Under the pieces are notes generated by a model that was given only the letters and a program-made list of their open reading frames with translations, had not been told where the DNA came from and did no database searches. A stretch of DNA of 64,000 nt from Demequina phytophila. Its GTDB lineage: Bacteria > Actinomycetota > Actinomycetes > Actinomycetales > Demequinaceae. A program made the translations under genes and the position numbers. Position 1 is the first letter of the stretch. Each line of letters begins with the position of its first letter. The stretch spans positions 186,001 through 250,000 of the forward strand of contig NZ_BBLW01000002.1 of assembly GCF_000971135.1 (NCBI RefSeq), in the 5' to 3' direction. Below, piece after piece: positions 10,074-18,686 of the stretch.

Positions 10074-11459
10074 GTGGCCGCACCCAGCCGTCTCGACAAC
10101 GTCATCTCGCTCGCGAAGCGCCGCGGCTTCGTGTTCCCCTGCGGCGAGATCTACGGAGGCACGCGCTCCGCGTGGGACTACGGGCCGCTCGGCGTGGAGC
10201 TCAAGGAGAACATCAAGCGCCAGTGGTGGCGCGCGATGGTCACCTCGCGTGACGACATCGTGGGCCTCGACTCGTCCGTGATCCTGCCCCCGCAGGTGTG
10301 GGAGGCCTCGGGCCACATCGCCGCGTTCGTCGACCCTCTGATCGAGTGCCTGTCCTGCCACAAGCGCTACCGCGAGGACCACCTGCTCGAGGAGTTCGAG
10401 GAGAAGAAGGGCCGCCCGGCGGAGAACGGCCTCGCCGACATCGCGTGCGCCGCGTGCGGCACCCGCGGCCAGTGGACCGAGCCCAAGATGTTCAACGGCC
10501 TGCTGCGCACCTACCTGGGCGCCGCCTCTGACGAGTCCGGCCTGCACTACCTGCGCCCGGAGACCGCGCAGGGCATCTTCGTGAACTTCGAGAACGTCAT
10601 GCGCACCGCGCGCCAGAAGCCCCCGTTCGGCATCGCGCAGGTCGGCAAGTCGTTCCGCAACGAGATCACTCCCGGCAACTTCATCTTCCGCACGCGCGAG
10701 TTCGAGCAGATGGAGATGGAGTTCTTCGTGGTGCCCGGCACCGACGAGGAGTGGCACCAGCACTGGATCGACACCCGTAAGGCCTGGTACACCGACCTCG
10801 GCATCTCCGAGGACAACCTGCGCCTCTACGCGCACCCGCAGGAGAAGCTCTCGCACTACTCCAAGGGCACCACGGACATCGAGTACCGCTTCGGCTTCCA
10901 GGGCTCGGAGTGGGGCGAGCTCGAGGGCATCGCGAACCGCACCGACTTCGACCTGTCGACGCACGCGAAGCACTCCGGCAAGGACCTGTCCTACCTCGAC
11001 CCGACCACCAACGAGCGTTTCGTGCCGTACGTGATCGAGCCCGCCGCCGGCCTGTCGCGCTCCCTCATGGCGTTCCTCGTCGAGGCGTACCAGGAGGAGG
11101 AGGTCGCGACCGCGAAGGGCGGCACCGAGACCCGCACCGTCCTGCGCCTCGACCACCGCCTCGCGCCCATCAAGGCCGCGGTGCTGCCGCTGTCGAAGTC
11201 CGCGGACCTGGTCCCCACCGCCGAGGCGCTCGCCAAGGAGCTGCGCGGCGCGTGGAACATCGACGTCGACGTCACGCAGTCGATCGGCAAGCGCTACCGC
11301 CGTCAGGACGAGGTCGGCACGCCGTACTGCATCACCATCGACTTCGACACGCTCGACGACCAGGCCGTCACCATCCGTGACCGCGACACCATGCAGCAGG
11401 AGCGCGTCGCGCTCTCGCAGGTGAGCGGCTACCTCGCGCAGCGCCTCATCGGCGCCTGA
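10074..11459 (+). CDS. glyS: glycyl-tRNA synthetase, dimeric (class II)
   Basis: This enzyme charges tRNA-Gly. The 461-residue single-chain form is typical of actinobacteria. Landmarks are the N-terminal [23 protein letters not shown], class II motif 2 around [26 protein letters not shown], and motif 3 near [14 protein letters not shown], followed by the anticodon-binding domain beginning [11 protein letters not shown]. Two CxxC pairs (CLSC, CAAC) form the usual zinc insert. The GTG at 10074 is preceded by AAGGAG; the longer frame starts upstream of the promoter and is rejected. Confidence 0.96.
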   Translation: MAAPSRLDNVISLAKRRGFVFPCGEIYGGTRSAWDYGPLGVELKENIKRQWWRAMVTSRDDIVGLDSSVILPPQVWEASGHIAAFVDPLIECLSCHKRYREDHLLEEFEEKKGRPAENGLADIACAACGTRGQWTEPKMFNGLLRTYLGAASDESGLHYLRPETAQGIFVNFENVMRTARQKPPFGIAQVGKSFRNEITPGNFIFRTREFEQMEMEFFVVPGTDEEWHQHWIDTRKAWYTDLGISEDNLRLYAHPQEKLSHYSKGTTDIEYRFGFQGSEWGELEGIANRTDFDLSTHAKHSGKDLSYLDPTTNERFVPYVIEPAAGLSRSLMAFLVEAYQEEEVATAKGGTETRTVLRLDHRLAPIKAAVLPLSKSADLVPTAEALAKELRGAWNIDVDVTQSIGKRYRRQDEVGTPYCITIDFDTLDDQAVTIRDRDTMQQERVALSQVSGYLAQRLIGA

Positions 11460-11494
11460 GGTCCGGACCCGACCCGGTCACCGGAGCGCACGCC

Positions 11495-12709
11495 ATGGGC
11501 GCCGGCCACTCGCATCTGACGGAGCACCGTCCCGCGGCCACGCCCGCCACCACGCGCCTGCTGTGGGCGCTCGTGGCCGGGGTGGTCGCGGCGGTGGCCG
11601 TCGGGGCGGCGCTCACGTGGCCGTCCTCGTGGGACGTGATCGGCTCGGAGAGCTTCCTCTACGAGGACGCGACCCGCGTCGAGGGCACCGTGGTGTCGTT
11701 CGACGAGGAGACGGGCGCATCCGTGGTCGACGTCACCACCCCCGGTTTCGAGGGCGAGCGCGACATGTCGCCCACCGGCAACCGGGCTCTCGAGCTGCAG
11801 GCGGGCGACACCGTGGTCGCGGTGGAGGTCGCGCCCGACCAGCCGCTGGTGTTCTCCGACTTCCAGCGCGACCCGCCCATCCTCGCGCTGCTGATCGTGT
11901 ACGTGGTGCTGGTGCTCGCCGTCGCGTGGTGGCGAGGGCTGGGCGCGCTGGTGGGCCTGGTGCTCGCGTTCGGGATCATCGCCTTCTACACGGTGCCGGC
12001 GCTGTTCGACGGAGCCAACCCCGCGATCGTGGGGCTCGTGACGTCCGCCGGAGCGCTCTTCGTGCTGCTCTACGTCGCGCACGGTCCCAACGCCCGCACC
12101 ACGACCGCGTACCTGGGCACCATCGCGGGCCTGCTCATGACGGCGCTGCTGGGCACGTGGGCGGTGTCCGCGGCGCGGATCCCCGGCGTCCCCTCCGAGG
12201 CCGAGGTCAACCTCGACTTCCTCGAGGGCCGCCTGTCGCTCTCCGGCCTCGCGCTGTGCGGTCTCATGATCGCCGGCCTCGGCGTGCTCAACGACGTCAC
12301 CATCACCCAGGCCTCCGCGGTGTGGGAGCTGGGCGCCGCGCGCTCGGACCTCGGGCCGTGGCAGCTGTTCCGTCGCGGCATGCGGATCGGTCGCGATCAC
12401 ATCGCCTCGACCGTCTACACGATCGCGTTCGCGTACGTGGGCGCCTCGCTGCCGCTCATCATGCTCATCGCGGTCTACGACAACCCGCTGTCCACCGCCA
12501 TCACGTCCTCCGAGCTCGCCGGCGAGGTGGTGCGGACCCTCGTCGGGTCGATCGGTCTGGTGCTCGCGGTGCCGCTCACCACAGCGATCGGCGCCCTGAT
12601 CGTGGGGATCGGGGGAGAGGCGGGGGACGATGCCGGGGTCGGCTCTCCCCACGAGAGCGCCCCGGTCGCGGGTGCCGTCGAGGCACCTGAGGGGAACACC
12701 GGCGTCTGA
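11495..12709 (+). CDS. YibE/F family membrane protein
   Basis: The protein has 404 residues. A short His-containing N-terminus (MGAGHSH) is followed by one helix, an extracytoplasmic domain of about 80 residues, and then roughly seven membrane segments. The conserved YibE/F core is visible in GLLMTALLGTW, GLGVLNDVTITQASAVWEL and GRDHIASTVYTIAFAYVGASLPL. The molecular function of the family is unknown. The gene begins 35 nt after glyS with GGAG before the ATG, so it may be co-transcribed. The C-terminal tail is hydrophilic and probably disordered. Confidence 0.88.
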   Translation: MGAGHSHLTEHRPAATPATTRLLWALVAGVVAAVAVGAALTWPSSWDVIGSESFLYEDATRVEGTVVSFDEETGASVVDVTTPGFEGERDMSPTGNRALELQAGDTVVAVEVAPDQPLVFSDFQRDPPILALLIVYVVLVLAVAWWRGLGALVGLVLAFGIIAFYTVPALFDGANPAIVGLVTSAGALFVLLYVAHGPNARTTTAYLGTIAGLLMTALLGTWAVSAARIPGVPSEAEVNLDFLEGRLSLSGLALCGLMIAGLGVLNDVTITQASAVWELGAARSDLGPWQLFRRGMRIGRDHIASTVYTIAFAYVGASLPLIMLIAVYDNPLSTAITSSELAGEVVRTLVGSIGLVLAVPLTTAIGALIVGIGGEAGDDAGVGSPHESAPVAGAVEAPEGNTGV

Positions 12710-12914
12710 ACCGGGGCCGAAGCCGTGGGAAATGAAGGAATCGTGCTGATTTCTCCCCTTTTGTCGCATTCCTCTTGACTCGCCACGCGTGCGGGCCGCA
12801 CGCTTGTCCTGGCGGGCATTCGGGGCGCGGAAGCGTCCCTGGGGGAAGAGGGCCGAGTGCTCCCGTCCCTCCTTGCACGTCGTGGCTGCGCGCCTGGTCG
12901 CTGCGCCGCGGCGC

Positions 12915-12952
12915 CTCGCGCCCGGGCTTTCCCTCAGCGGCCCGGGCGCGAG
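12915..12952. terminator. perfect 13-bp stem hairpin, terminator or RNA element
   Basis: Positions 12915-12927 are the exact reverse complement of 12940-12952 (arm CTCGCGCCCGGGC) with a 12-nt loop. There is no T-run on either side. It could be a factor-assisted terminator for glyS-yibE/F, although it lies over 200 nt past the yibE/F stop, or a domain of a longer RNA. Confidence 0.5.
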
Positions 12953-12999
12953 AGCGTCCGTCATCCGATCTGCATCTCAGGCCGGCATTCGCGCGCGCC

Positions 13000-13112
13000 C
13001 GTGACCAGTCTCCACACGGATTCTGCAATTGCACCCATGCTGGTCGGGCGACGCGACGCGAGTTGCAGGCGAATCGGCCCGGATCGGGAGATCCGTGTGG
13101 AGCCTGGTCGCG
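13000..13112 (+). ncRNA. candidate structured RNA upstream of dus
   Basis: Bases 13000-13008 pair with 13104-13112 (9 pairs, one G-U) and 13010-13021 pair perfectly with 13091-13102 (12 pairs). Only one U/C mismatch separates the two blocks. Inside, 13022-13030 pairs with 13061-13069 (9 pairs, two G-U), and 13078-13088 can form a small CCCG/CGGG hairpin, giving a branched, multi-helix fold. It ends about 50 nt before the dus start. It matches no RNA class I can name. It could be a cis-regulatory leader or an independent small RNA; the strand is chosen because dus follows on the plus strand. Confidence 0.5.
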
Positions 13113-13162
13113 TGGCAACGGGGCAGAAGGGCCGAGCCGAGCCACCTGAGACAATGGACCCC

Positions 13163-14326
13163 ATGTCTTCGACCACCCGCCTCCTCCCGCCGCTGCGCAT
13201 CGGCCCCCTCGAGGTCGACACCCCCGTGGTCCTCGCGCCCATGGCGGGCGTGACCAACGCCGCGTTCCGCCGCCTGTGCCGCGAGCACGGCGGCGGCCTC
13301 TACGTCGCCGAGATGGTGACGTCCCGCGCGCTGGTCGAGCGCACCCCCGAGTCCCTCCGGATCATCGCCCACGACCCCGACGAGACCCCGCGCTCGGTGC
13401 AGGTCTACGGCGTCGACCCCGCGACCATCGGCGCCGCGGTCAGGATGATCGCCGAGGAGGACCGCGCGGACCACATCGACATGAACTTCGGCTGCCCGGT
13501 CCCCAAGGTCACCCGCAAGGGCGGGGGAGCGGTGCTGCCCTGGAAGCGCGACCTGTTCAAGGACATCGTCCGGGCGGCGGTCCGCGAGGCCTCGAAGTTC
13601 GACATCCCCGTCACCGTGAAGATGCGCAAGGGCGTCGACGAGGACCACCTCACCTACCTCGACGCGGCACGTACCGCGGAGAAGGAGGGTGTCGCGGCGG
13701 TCGCGCTGCACGCACGCACCGCCGCCGACTACTACTCCGGAACCGCCGACTGGGAGGCGATCGCGCGCCTCAAGGACGCCATCACCACCATCCCTGTCCT
13801 GGGCAACGGCGACATCTGGCAGGCCGAGGACGCGCTGCGCATGGTCGAGCAGACCGGCTGCGACGGCGTGGTGGTGGGCCGCGGCTGCATGGGCCGCCCG
13901 TGGCTGTTCGCCGACCTGCAGGCCGCGTTCGAGGGCCGCGAGGAGCGTGTGCGCCCCGGCCTGCGCATCGTCGCCGACGCGATCTACCGCCACGGTGAGC
14001 TGATGATCCGCCACTTCGACGACGACGAGGACAAGGGCATGCGCGAGCTGCGCAAGCACATGTCCTGGTACCTCAAGGGTTACCCGGTCGGCGGGGAGAC
14101 CCGCCGCTCGCTCGGGCTCATCTCGACGCTCGCGGAGCTGCGCGAGATCCTCGACACGCTCGACCTCGCCGCCGACTATCCGGGAACCGAGGCGGAGGGG
14201 CCTCGCGGCCGCCAGGGCTCGCCGCGCGTGCCCAGCTGCCCCGACGGCTGGCTCGACACCCAGGACATCACCCCGGATCTCGAGGCGCGCCTGCGCGAGG
14301 CGGAGCTGAGCGTCTCCGGCGGCTGA
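13163..14326 (+). CDS. dus: tRNA-dihydrouridine synthase
   Basis: This flavoenzyme reduces specific uridines in the D-loop of tRNA. The protein has 387 residues. Signatures are VLAPMAGVTNAAFRRLCREHG at the N-terminus, QVYGVDP, DMNFGCPVPKVTRKGGGAVL with the catalytic cysteine, KMRKGVD, ALHARTAADYYSG and GNGDIW, then the C-terminal helical domain with MRELRKHMSWYLKG. The chosen ATG at 13163 lies 7 nt after a GACAAT -10-like box and could be leaderless; an in-frame ATG at 13154 would add three residues. A candidate structured RNA lies directly upstream. Confidence 0.93.
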   Translation: MSSTTRLLPPLRIGPLEVDTPVVLAPMAGVTNAAFRRLCREHGGGLYVAEMVTSRALVERTPESLRIIAHDPDETPRSVQVYGVDPATIGAAVRMIAEEDRADHIDMNFGCPVPKVTRKGGGAVLPWKRDLFKDIVRAAVREASKFDIPVTVKMRKGVDEDHLTYLDAARTAEKEGVAAVALHARTAADYYSGTADWEAIARLKDAITTIPVLGNGDIWQAEDALRMVEQTGCDGVVVGRGCMGRPWLFADLQAAFEGREERVRPGLRIVADAIYRHGELMIRHFDDDEDKGMRELRKHMSWYLKGYPVGGETRRSLGLISTLAELREILDTLDLAADYPGTEAEGPRGRQGSPRVPSCPDGWLDTQDITPDLEARLREAELSVSGG

Positions 14327-14349
14327 TCGCACGGTGTGACAAATCGCAC

Positions 14350-14379
14350 CGGACAAACCTCGCATTCCTGTTCTAGCGT
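14350..14379 (+). promoter_or_regulatory. promoter of the DHFR-like gene
   Basis: CGGACA (14350-14355) and TAGCGT (14374-14379) are separated by 18 nt. The ATG follows 6 nt later, so transcription probably starts at the start codon. Confidence 0.6.
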
Positions 14380-14385
14380 GTGAGC

Positions 14386-14961
14386 ATGACCCGGGTGCGT
14401 GCCTATCTTGCGATGTCGCTGGACGGGATGGTCGCCGCTCCGGGCGACGGCCTCGACTGGCTCGAGCCGCGGGCGGAGGGCGCCCCGCCCGTCGCCGACC
14501 AGCCGTGGAGCGTGTCCGACGACGACGCCCTGCACTTCGGCGACTTCCTCGACCGCGTGGGCTGCATCGTCATGGGTAGGCGGACGTTCGACATCGTGAC
14601 GGCCTTCCCGGACTGGCCCTACCGCGACCTGCCGATGCTGGTCGCGACCCACCGCCCCCTCGAGCACGACCGCCCGACGGTGCGGCCGGCCCGGGGCACC
14701 ATCGCAGAGCTGATCGAGCAGGCGCGCGCGCAGGCGGGCCGCAAGGACATCTACGTCGACGGCGCGACCATGGTGTGTGACGCGCTCGCCGCGCGCGTGC
14801 TCGACGAGCTCGTGGTCACGGTGGTCCCGACCGTGCTGGGGCAGGGCATCTCGCTGTTCGGCGGGCTCACCCATCCGGCGGAGCTCACCGCGGAGCATGT
14901 GGTGAGGTTCGGGGAAGGGTTCGTGCAGATCCACCTGTCCTGCCCGACCACGGACCGCTGA
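14386..14961 (+). CDS. dihydrofolate-reductase-like (RibD C-terminal fold) protein
   Basis: The protein has 191 residues with the DHFR/RibD-C fold seen in YyaP/YwjB-type proteins: VRAYLAMSLDGMVA at the start, GCIVMGRRTFD, and a C-terminal region with KDIYVDGATMV and DELVVTVVPTVLGQGISLFGG. It is probably an NAD(P)H-dependent reductase with unknown substrate; true folate-reductase activity is not implied. The ATG at 14386 is chosen over the upstream GTG at 14380 because the TAGCGT -10 box ends at 14379. It appears to be transcribed alone. Confidence 0.85.
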   Translation: MTRVRAYLAMSLDGMVAAPGDGLDWLEPRAEGAPPVADQPWSVSDDDALHFGDFLDRVGCIVMGRRTFDIVTAFPDWPYRDLPMLVATHRPLEHDRPTVRPARGTIAELIEQARAQAGRKDIYVDGATMVCDALAARVLDELVVTVVPTVLGQGISLFGGLTHPAELTAEHVVRFGEGFVQIHLSCPTTDR

Positions 14962-14999
14962 CGCCGCCCGGGGTCACCGGACCACCGCATCGTCCCCGG

Positions 15000-15005
15000 T
15001 AGAGT
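15000..15005 (+). promoter_or_regulatory. -10 box for leaderless dgt
   Basis: TAGAGT ends 6 nt before the GTG at 15012, with no ribosome-binding site. A copy of the decamer (reverse orientation) ends 4 nt upstream, at 14995. Confidence 0.6.
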
Positions 15006-15011
15006 CGACGC

Positions 15012-16280
15012 GTGAGCGCCTTTCCCGACGGCTACGCCGCAGCGGACGTGCAGCGCTACGTCTCGGAGCCGCCCAAGCAGGCCCAGCGGACGCCGTTCGA
15101 GCGCGATCGCGCCCGGATAGTCCACTCCAGCGCCCTGCGCCGCCTGGGCGCGAAGACGCAGATCCTGGGGGCCGGCACCGGGGACTTCGTGCGGACGCGC
15201 CTCACGCACACGCTCGAGGTGGCGCAGGTGGGCCGCAGCCTGGGCAAGATGCTGGGCTGCGACCCCGACGTGGTCGACGCGGCGTGCCTCGCGCACGACC
15301 TGGGTCACCCGCCGTTCGGGCACAATGGCGAGCGCGCGCTCGACGAGGTCTCGCGGGACATCGGCGGCTTCGAGGGCAACGCGCAGACGCTGCGCATCCT
15401 GGCCCGCCTCGAGACCAAGACCTACGATCCGGCGACCGGTCAGAGCGTGGGCCTCAACCTCACGCGCGCGGTGCTCGACGCGGCGGTGAAGTACCCGTGG
15501 ACCGAGGACGCGACGCCCACCCGCGCCGACGGCAGCCCCACCAGGAAGTTCGGCGTCTACGACGACGACATCCCGGTGTTCAGGTGGCTGCGCGAGGGCG
15601 CGCCCGAGCGGGCACAGAGCTTCGAGGCGCAGGTGATGGACCTCGCGGACGACATCGCCTACTCCGTGCACGACGTCGAGGACTCCGTGGTCCACCACAC
15701 CGTCTCGCTGGGCGTGCTGCGCGACCCCGCGCGCGCACGCGAGATCGCCGACCACGCCCGCGAGTGGTACGGCCGCGGCGAGCCGGACGCGTTGCTCGCC
15801 GCGCTCGACCGGCTGCGCGCGGAGCCGTGGTGGATGGACGACTACGACGGCTCGCACCGCGCCCTCGCGACGCTCAAGGACATGACCAGCCAGCTGATCG
15901 GCCGCGTGGTCGGGACAGTGGGGGAGGCGACGCGTGCGGAGTACGGCGACGGCCCGCTGACGCGCCACCACGCGCGCCTGGTGATCCCCGAGCACCTAGC
16001 GGACGAGATCCTCATGCTCAAGGGCATCGCCGTCCACTTCCTCATGGCGCCGCGCGAGCGCAAGCCCGCGTACCGCCAGCAGCGCCAGCGCCTCGCGGAC
16101 CTGGTGGGCGCGCTGGTCGAGCTGGGGGACGAGGCGCTCGAACCGCACTTCGCGGCGATGCACCGGGAGGCGGCGGACGATGCGGCGCGCAAGCGGGTGG
16201 TGATCGACCAGATCGCGTCGCTCACCGACAAGTCGGCGTACGACTGGCACCACCGCTACGTCGCGCGGCGGAAGGCGTAG
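15012..16280 (+). CDS. dgt: deoxyguanosinetriphosphate triphosphohydrolase-like protein
   Basis: This HD-domain enzyme hydrolyses dNTPs to deoxynucleosides and triphosphate and so affects nucleotide pools. The protein has 422 residues. Metal-binding HD elements appear in order: RTRLTHTLEVAQVGR, CLAHDLGHPPFGHNGE and QVMDLADDIAYSVHDVED. The N-terminus matches the actinobacterial type-2 dgt group. dgt next to dnaG is a common actinobacterial arrangement, here with a minus-strand operon inserted between them. The stop lies 4 nt from the convergent DUF368 gene. Confidence 0.93.
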   Translation: MSAFPDGYAAADVQRYVSEPPKQAQRTPFERDRARIVHSSALRRLGAKTQILGAGTGDFVRTRLTHTLEVAQVGRSLGKMLGCDPDVVDAACLAHDLGHPPFGHNGERALDEVSRDIGGFEGNAQTLRILARLETKTYDPATGQSVGLNLTRAVLDAAVKYPWTEDATPTRADGSPTRKFGVYDDDIPVFRWLREGAPERAQSFEAQVMDLADDIAYSVHDVEDSVVHHTVSLGVLRDPARAREIADHAREWYGRGEPDALLAALDRLRAEPWWMDDYDGSHRALATLKDMTSQLIGRVVGTVGEATRAEYGDGPLTRHHARLVIPEHLADEILMLKGIAVHFLMAPRERKPAYRQQRQRLADLVGALVELGDEALEPHFAAMHREAADDAARKRVVIDQIASLTDKSAYDWHHRYVARRKA

Positions 16281-16284
16281 CCTC

Positions 16285-17277
16285 TCAGGCCTCGGTGGCC
16301 TCGGCACGGGACTGGCGGCGCTCGAGCATCCGGTGCTCCGCGACCAGCACCACCGCGACCAGGGCCGCGCCGGCGAGCATCGCGAGCACGGGCGCGAGGA
16401 TCGGATCGGTCGGGGCGACGCGGACACCGTCCGCGTCCTGCCACGGCCACAGCGCGAGCAGCGAGCCGGCCATCACGCCGGTGAGGATCACCAGGGTGAG
16501 GCGGCGGTGGTGCTCGAGCAGCCACTGCAGCAGCTTGACGATGGTGACGAGCCCGATCGCCAGGCCGATCGCGAACCACGCGAGGTAGCCGAGGTCGCGG
16601 TCGTTGAGCGCCGCGATGGTGGGCTCGTACAGGCCGAGCGTGAGCAGCAGGAAGGATCCCGACAGCCCGGGAAGCACCAGGGCGGACACCGCCAGCGCTC
16701 CCGCGGGGACCAGCACGTACGGCTCGGGGGAGAGATGGCCGGCGGGCAAGGACACGATGATCCCGACGGCGATGGCCGCCACGGCGCCGATGACCCATTC
16801 GCGCCCGGTCCACGCGCCGGTGTGGCCGGCCCGGGTGGAGGAGGCGCGCGAGTGTCGGAACGGCACCGCGAGCGAGGCGATCACCAGGCCCAGGAACAGG
16901 CCGCGCATGGTCTCGGGGTGGTCCTCGAGCAGGCCCTCCATCACGTGCGCCATGCCGAGCAGCGCGACCACCATGCCGACGCCGATGGGCAGGACCACGC
17001 CCCAGCGCACGCGCGCGAACTGCTGGCGGGCGTGGGACAGGCCCCGCCCCCGCAGGCCGTCCGTGACGGTCGCGCGGATGCCGCCGATGAGGTGGCCGGC
17101 GGAGGTGAGCAAGGTCTCGTAGACGCCGGTCATGAGCGCGACGGTGCCGCCGCTCACGCCAGGCACGGTCTCGGCGGTGCCGATGGCGGCGCCGCGGACC
17201 ACGTCGAGCGCGACCAGCAGCGGGGTGCGGCGCGCCTGCGGCTCGCCCGCCTCGACGGGGGACGATGCGTGGGTCAC
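16285..17277 (-). CDS. DUF368 family membrane protein
   Basis: The protein has 330 residues with about nine hydrophobic segments. The family hallmark is repeated: RGAAIGTAETVPGVSGGTVAL near the N-terminus and VLPGLSGSFLLLTLGLYEP in the second half. Members of this family, including PopT-type proteins, have been linked to lipid-carrier or polyprenyl-phosphate transport in some bacteria; whether that holds here is inference. The GTG at 17277 overlaps the previous stop (GTGA). It is the last gene of a four-gene overlapping operon. Confidence 0.88.
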   Translation of the reverse strand: MTHASSPVEAGEPQARRTPLLVALDVVRGAAIGTAETVPGVSGGTVALMTGVYETLLTSAGHLIGGIRATVTDGLRGRGLSHARQQFARVRWGVVLPIGVGMVVALLGMAHVMEGLLEDHPETMRGLFLGLVIASLAVPFRHSRASSTRAGHTGAWTGREWVIGAVAAIAVGIIVSLPAGHLSPEPYVLVPAGALAVSALVLPGLSGSFLLLTLGLYEPTIAALNDRDLGYLAWFAIGLAIGLVTIVKLLQWLLEHHRRLTLVILTGVMAGSLLALWPWQDADGVRVAPTDPILAPVLAMLAGAALVAVVLVAEHRMLERRQSRAEATEA

Positions 17278-17699
17278 GCCGCGCTCTCCGGCGACGGGGC
17301 CGCGGGGGCGACCGCGGCATCGTGCCTCCGCACGCGACGCTCGCGCAGCAGCAGGGCGAGCGCGATCGCGGGCAGCGCGAGCGGCACCCAGCCGTACGCG
17401 GAGCCGTATCCGGTCCACACCGTCTCGTCCGGCCACCACGAGGACTCGACGTAGCCGAGCGTGCCGACGATCAGAACGCCAGCGAGCTCGAGCGCCGTGC
17501 CCACGAGCGCCACGCCCGCCCACCGCCTCCACAGCGCGACCGCGATCACGGCATAGAGCAGGGCGGACACGCCGGACACCAGGTACGGCACCGGCGCCTC
17601 GGACAGCTTGGTGGAGATCTGGTAGCTCGAGCGGCCGAGCGCGGCGAGCGCCAGCACGGCGTACGCGACGATCAGCGAGATGCGGGCGATGGGGTTCAC
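17274..17699 (-). CDS. four-helix membrane protein, unknown
   Basis: The product has 141 residues with hydrophobic segments at about 6-22, 37-57, 61-82 and 102-118 and a basic C-terminal tail. A Trp/Tyr-rich loop (SSWWPDETVWTGYGSAYGW) lies between helices 3 and 4. I do not recognise a family. The GTG at 17699 overlaps the upstream stop and its own stop overlaps the DUF368 start, both as GTGA, so it is translated as part of a unit. Confidence 0.78.
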   Translation of the reverse strand: MNPIARISLIVAYAVLALAALGRSSYQISTKLSEAPVPYLVSGVSALLYAVIAVALWRRWAGVALVGTALELAGVLIVGTLGYVESSWWPDETVWTGYGSAYGWVPLALPAIALALLLRERRVRRHDAAVAPAAPSPESAA

Positions 17700-18118
17700 G
17701 CCGCGGCCTCCATGATGACGAGGATGCGCCACGCGACCACGGCGAGCGCGATCGCGACGATCACGGCGGCCGCCGCGTCGACGCGCGCGATCTGGGTGGG
17801 GGACAGGACGGGACGGTTCGGGTCGGGGTCCGCGGCGGCGGCCTCGGGCGTGCCGAGCCGACCGATCCCCAGCAGCGCCAGGAGCGCGAGCGAGGCGATG
17901 AGGTAGCCGCCCGCGAGCAGCAGGTCCGCGTCGGTGCCCGTGACGAGCAGCACCACCACGGTCGCCGCGTGCGCGAGCACCGCGGCGAAGGTCACCGGGA
18001 CCATCCATCGCAGCACGCGGTGGGCGGGAGGCCACGCGAGCGTGGCCAGGCCGGTGAGCGCGAGGAGCGCGGACACGACAAGAACCAGGGGGTAGACGAC
18101 CCCGGTGTACAGCTCCAC
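17696..18118 (-). CDS. four-helix membrane protein, unknown
   Basis: The product has 140 residues with hydrophobic segments at about 8-28, 40-60, 66-86 and 114-134, and an acidic loop (PEAAAADPDPNRP) before the last helix. No family is recognised. The GTG at 18118 shares one base with the upstream TAG. It could pair with the next membrane protein (same helix count, coupled translation) as a two-component membrane complex, but this is only a guess from layout. Confidence 0.75.
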   Translation of the reverse strand: MELYTGVVYPLVLVVSALLALTGLATLAWPPAHRVLRWMVPVTFAAVLAHAATVVVLLVTGTDADLLLAGGYLIASLALLALLGIGRLGTPEAAAADPDPNRPVLSPTQIARVDAAAAVIVAIALAVVAWRILVIMEAAA

Positions 18119-18573
18119 TACGCCTGCTGAGCCGCCTGCTGGACGCGCATGGGAAGGCGGGTCATCTCCTCGCCGTCCACGCTGATCACCCAGGAGAACA
18201 GGCGCGGCTTGTCGAACCGGAGGCCGTCGATGGTGAAGGCGAAGCTCGCGACCTGCTCGTCGCCGTCGACCAGGTGGGCGGGGCGGCCCACGGTGAACTC
18301 GCCGCCCATCGCGCGCACGGGCGCGGGCTTGCCCTCGGCGTCGGGACGGACGCCGATCGGGTACTCGACGCCGTCCTCGGTGAGGAGCTTGAGCTCGAAC
18401 TGGTGGGTCCGGTTGGTCTCCGTGAAGGGGACGTGGACCACGGCGCCGACCGAGAGGCGGCGGTGCACGGCCGGGAAGCCGCGCACGAAGATGATGTTCC
18501 ACCCCGCGCCGAGCGCGTAGATCTTGTTCTGCACGACCTCGGCCGAATCGGCGAGGAATGCGTCCACTCTCAC
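18118..18573 (-). CDS. DUF6941 family protein
   Basis: The product has 151 residues, with no signal peptide or membrane helix. It is a beta-rich, sandwich-like domain (VDAFLADSAEVVQNKIYALG, GWNIIFVRGFPAVHRRLSVG, HLVDGDEQVASFAFTIDGLRF) that matches the uncharacterised DUF6941 group found in many actinobacteria. The GTG at 18573 is preceded 7 nt upstream by AAAGGA, the only clear ribosome-binding site of the operon, so this is the first gene. A TACGCT box at 18603-18608 on the minus strand is a fair -10. Confidence 0.75.
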   Translation of the reverse strand: MRVDAFLADSAEVVQNKIYALGAGWNIIFVRGFPAVHRRLSVGAVVHVPFTETNRTHQFELKLLTEDGVEYPIGVRPDAEGKPAPVRAMGGEFTVGRPAHLVDGDEQVASFAFTIDGLRFDKPRLFSWVISVDGEEMTRLPMRVQQAAQQA

Positions 18574-18674
18574 AACAGCGTCCTTTCGTGGGGTGCTGCT
18601 CAAGCGTAGCGCGACCGGGTGACAGGCTCTCACCTGGCATGTGGACGATGCGCGGGCCGGGCCGGGTGCGCCGG

Positions 18675-18680
18675 TAGTCT
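18675..18680 (+). promoter_or_regulatory. -10 box for leaderless dnaG
   Basis: TAGTCT ends 6 nt before the GTG at 18687 and decides the start: the frame's earlier GTG at 18681 directly abuts the -10 box. A decamer copy lies at 18643. Confidence 0.6.
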
Positions 18681-18686
18681 GTGCGC

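Larger units (their letters stand above)
12710..13162. other. 453-nt non-coding region rich in hairpins
   Basis: No credible gene is found between yibE/F and dus. The region holds at least four separate inverted repeats: 12787-12803 (7-bp stem, GGC loop), 12822-12839 (7-bp stem closed by a GGAA tetraloop, one G-U pair), 12915-12952 (perfect 13-bp stem, 12-nt loop) and 13000-13112 (about 21 pairs enclosing inner hairpins). A TTGACT hexamer lies at 12775-12780 but lacks a matching -10. I see no RNase P, tmRNA or SRP RNA signature. Confidence 0.6.

Noticed and set aside
12780..13115. RNase P RNA, tmRNA or SRP RNA in the dus upstream region
   Set aside because: The conserved cores of these RNAs are not readable on either strand.
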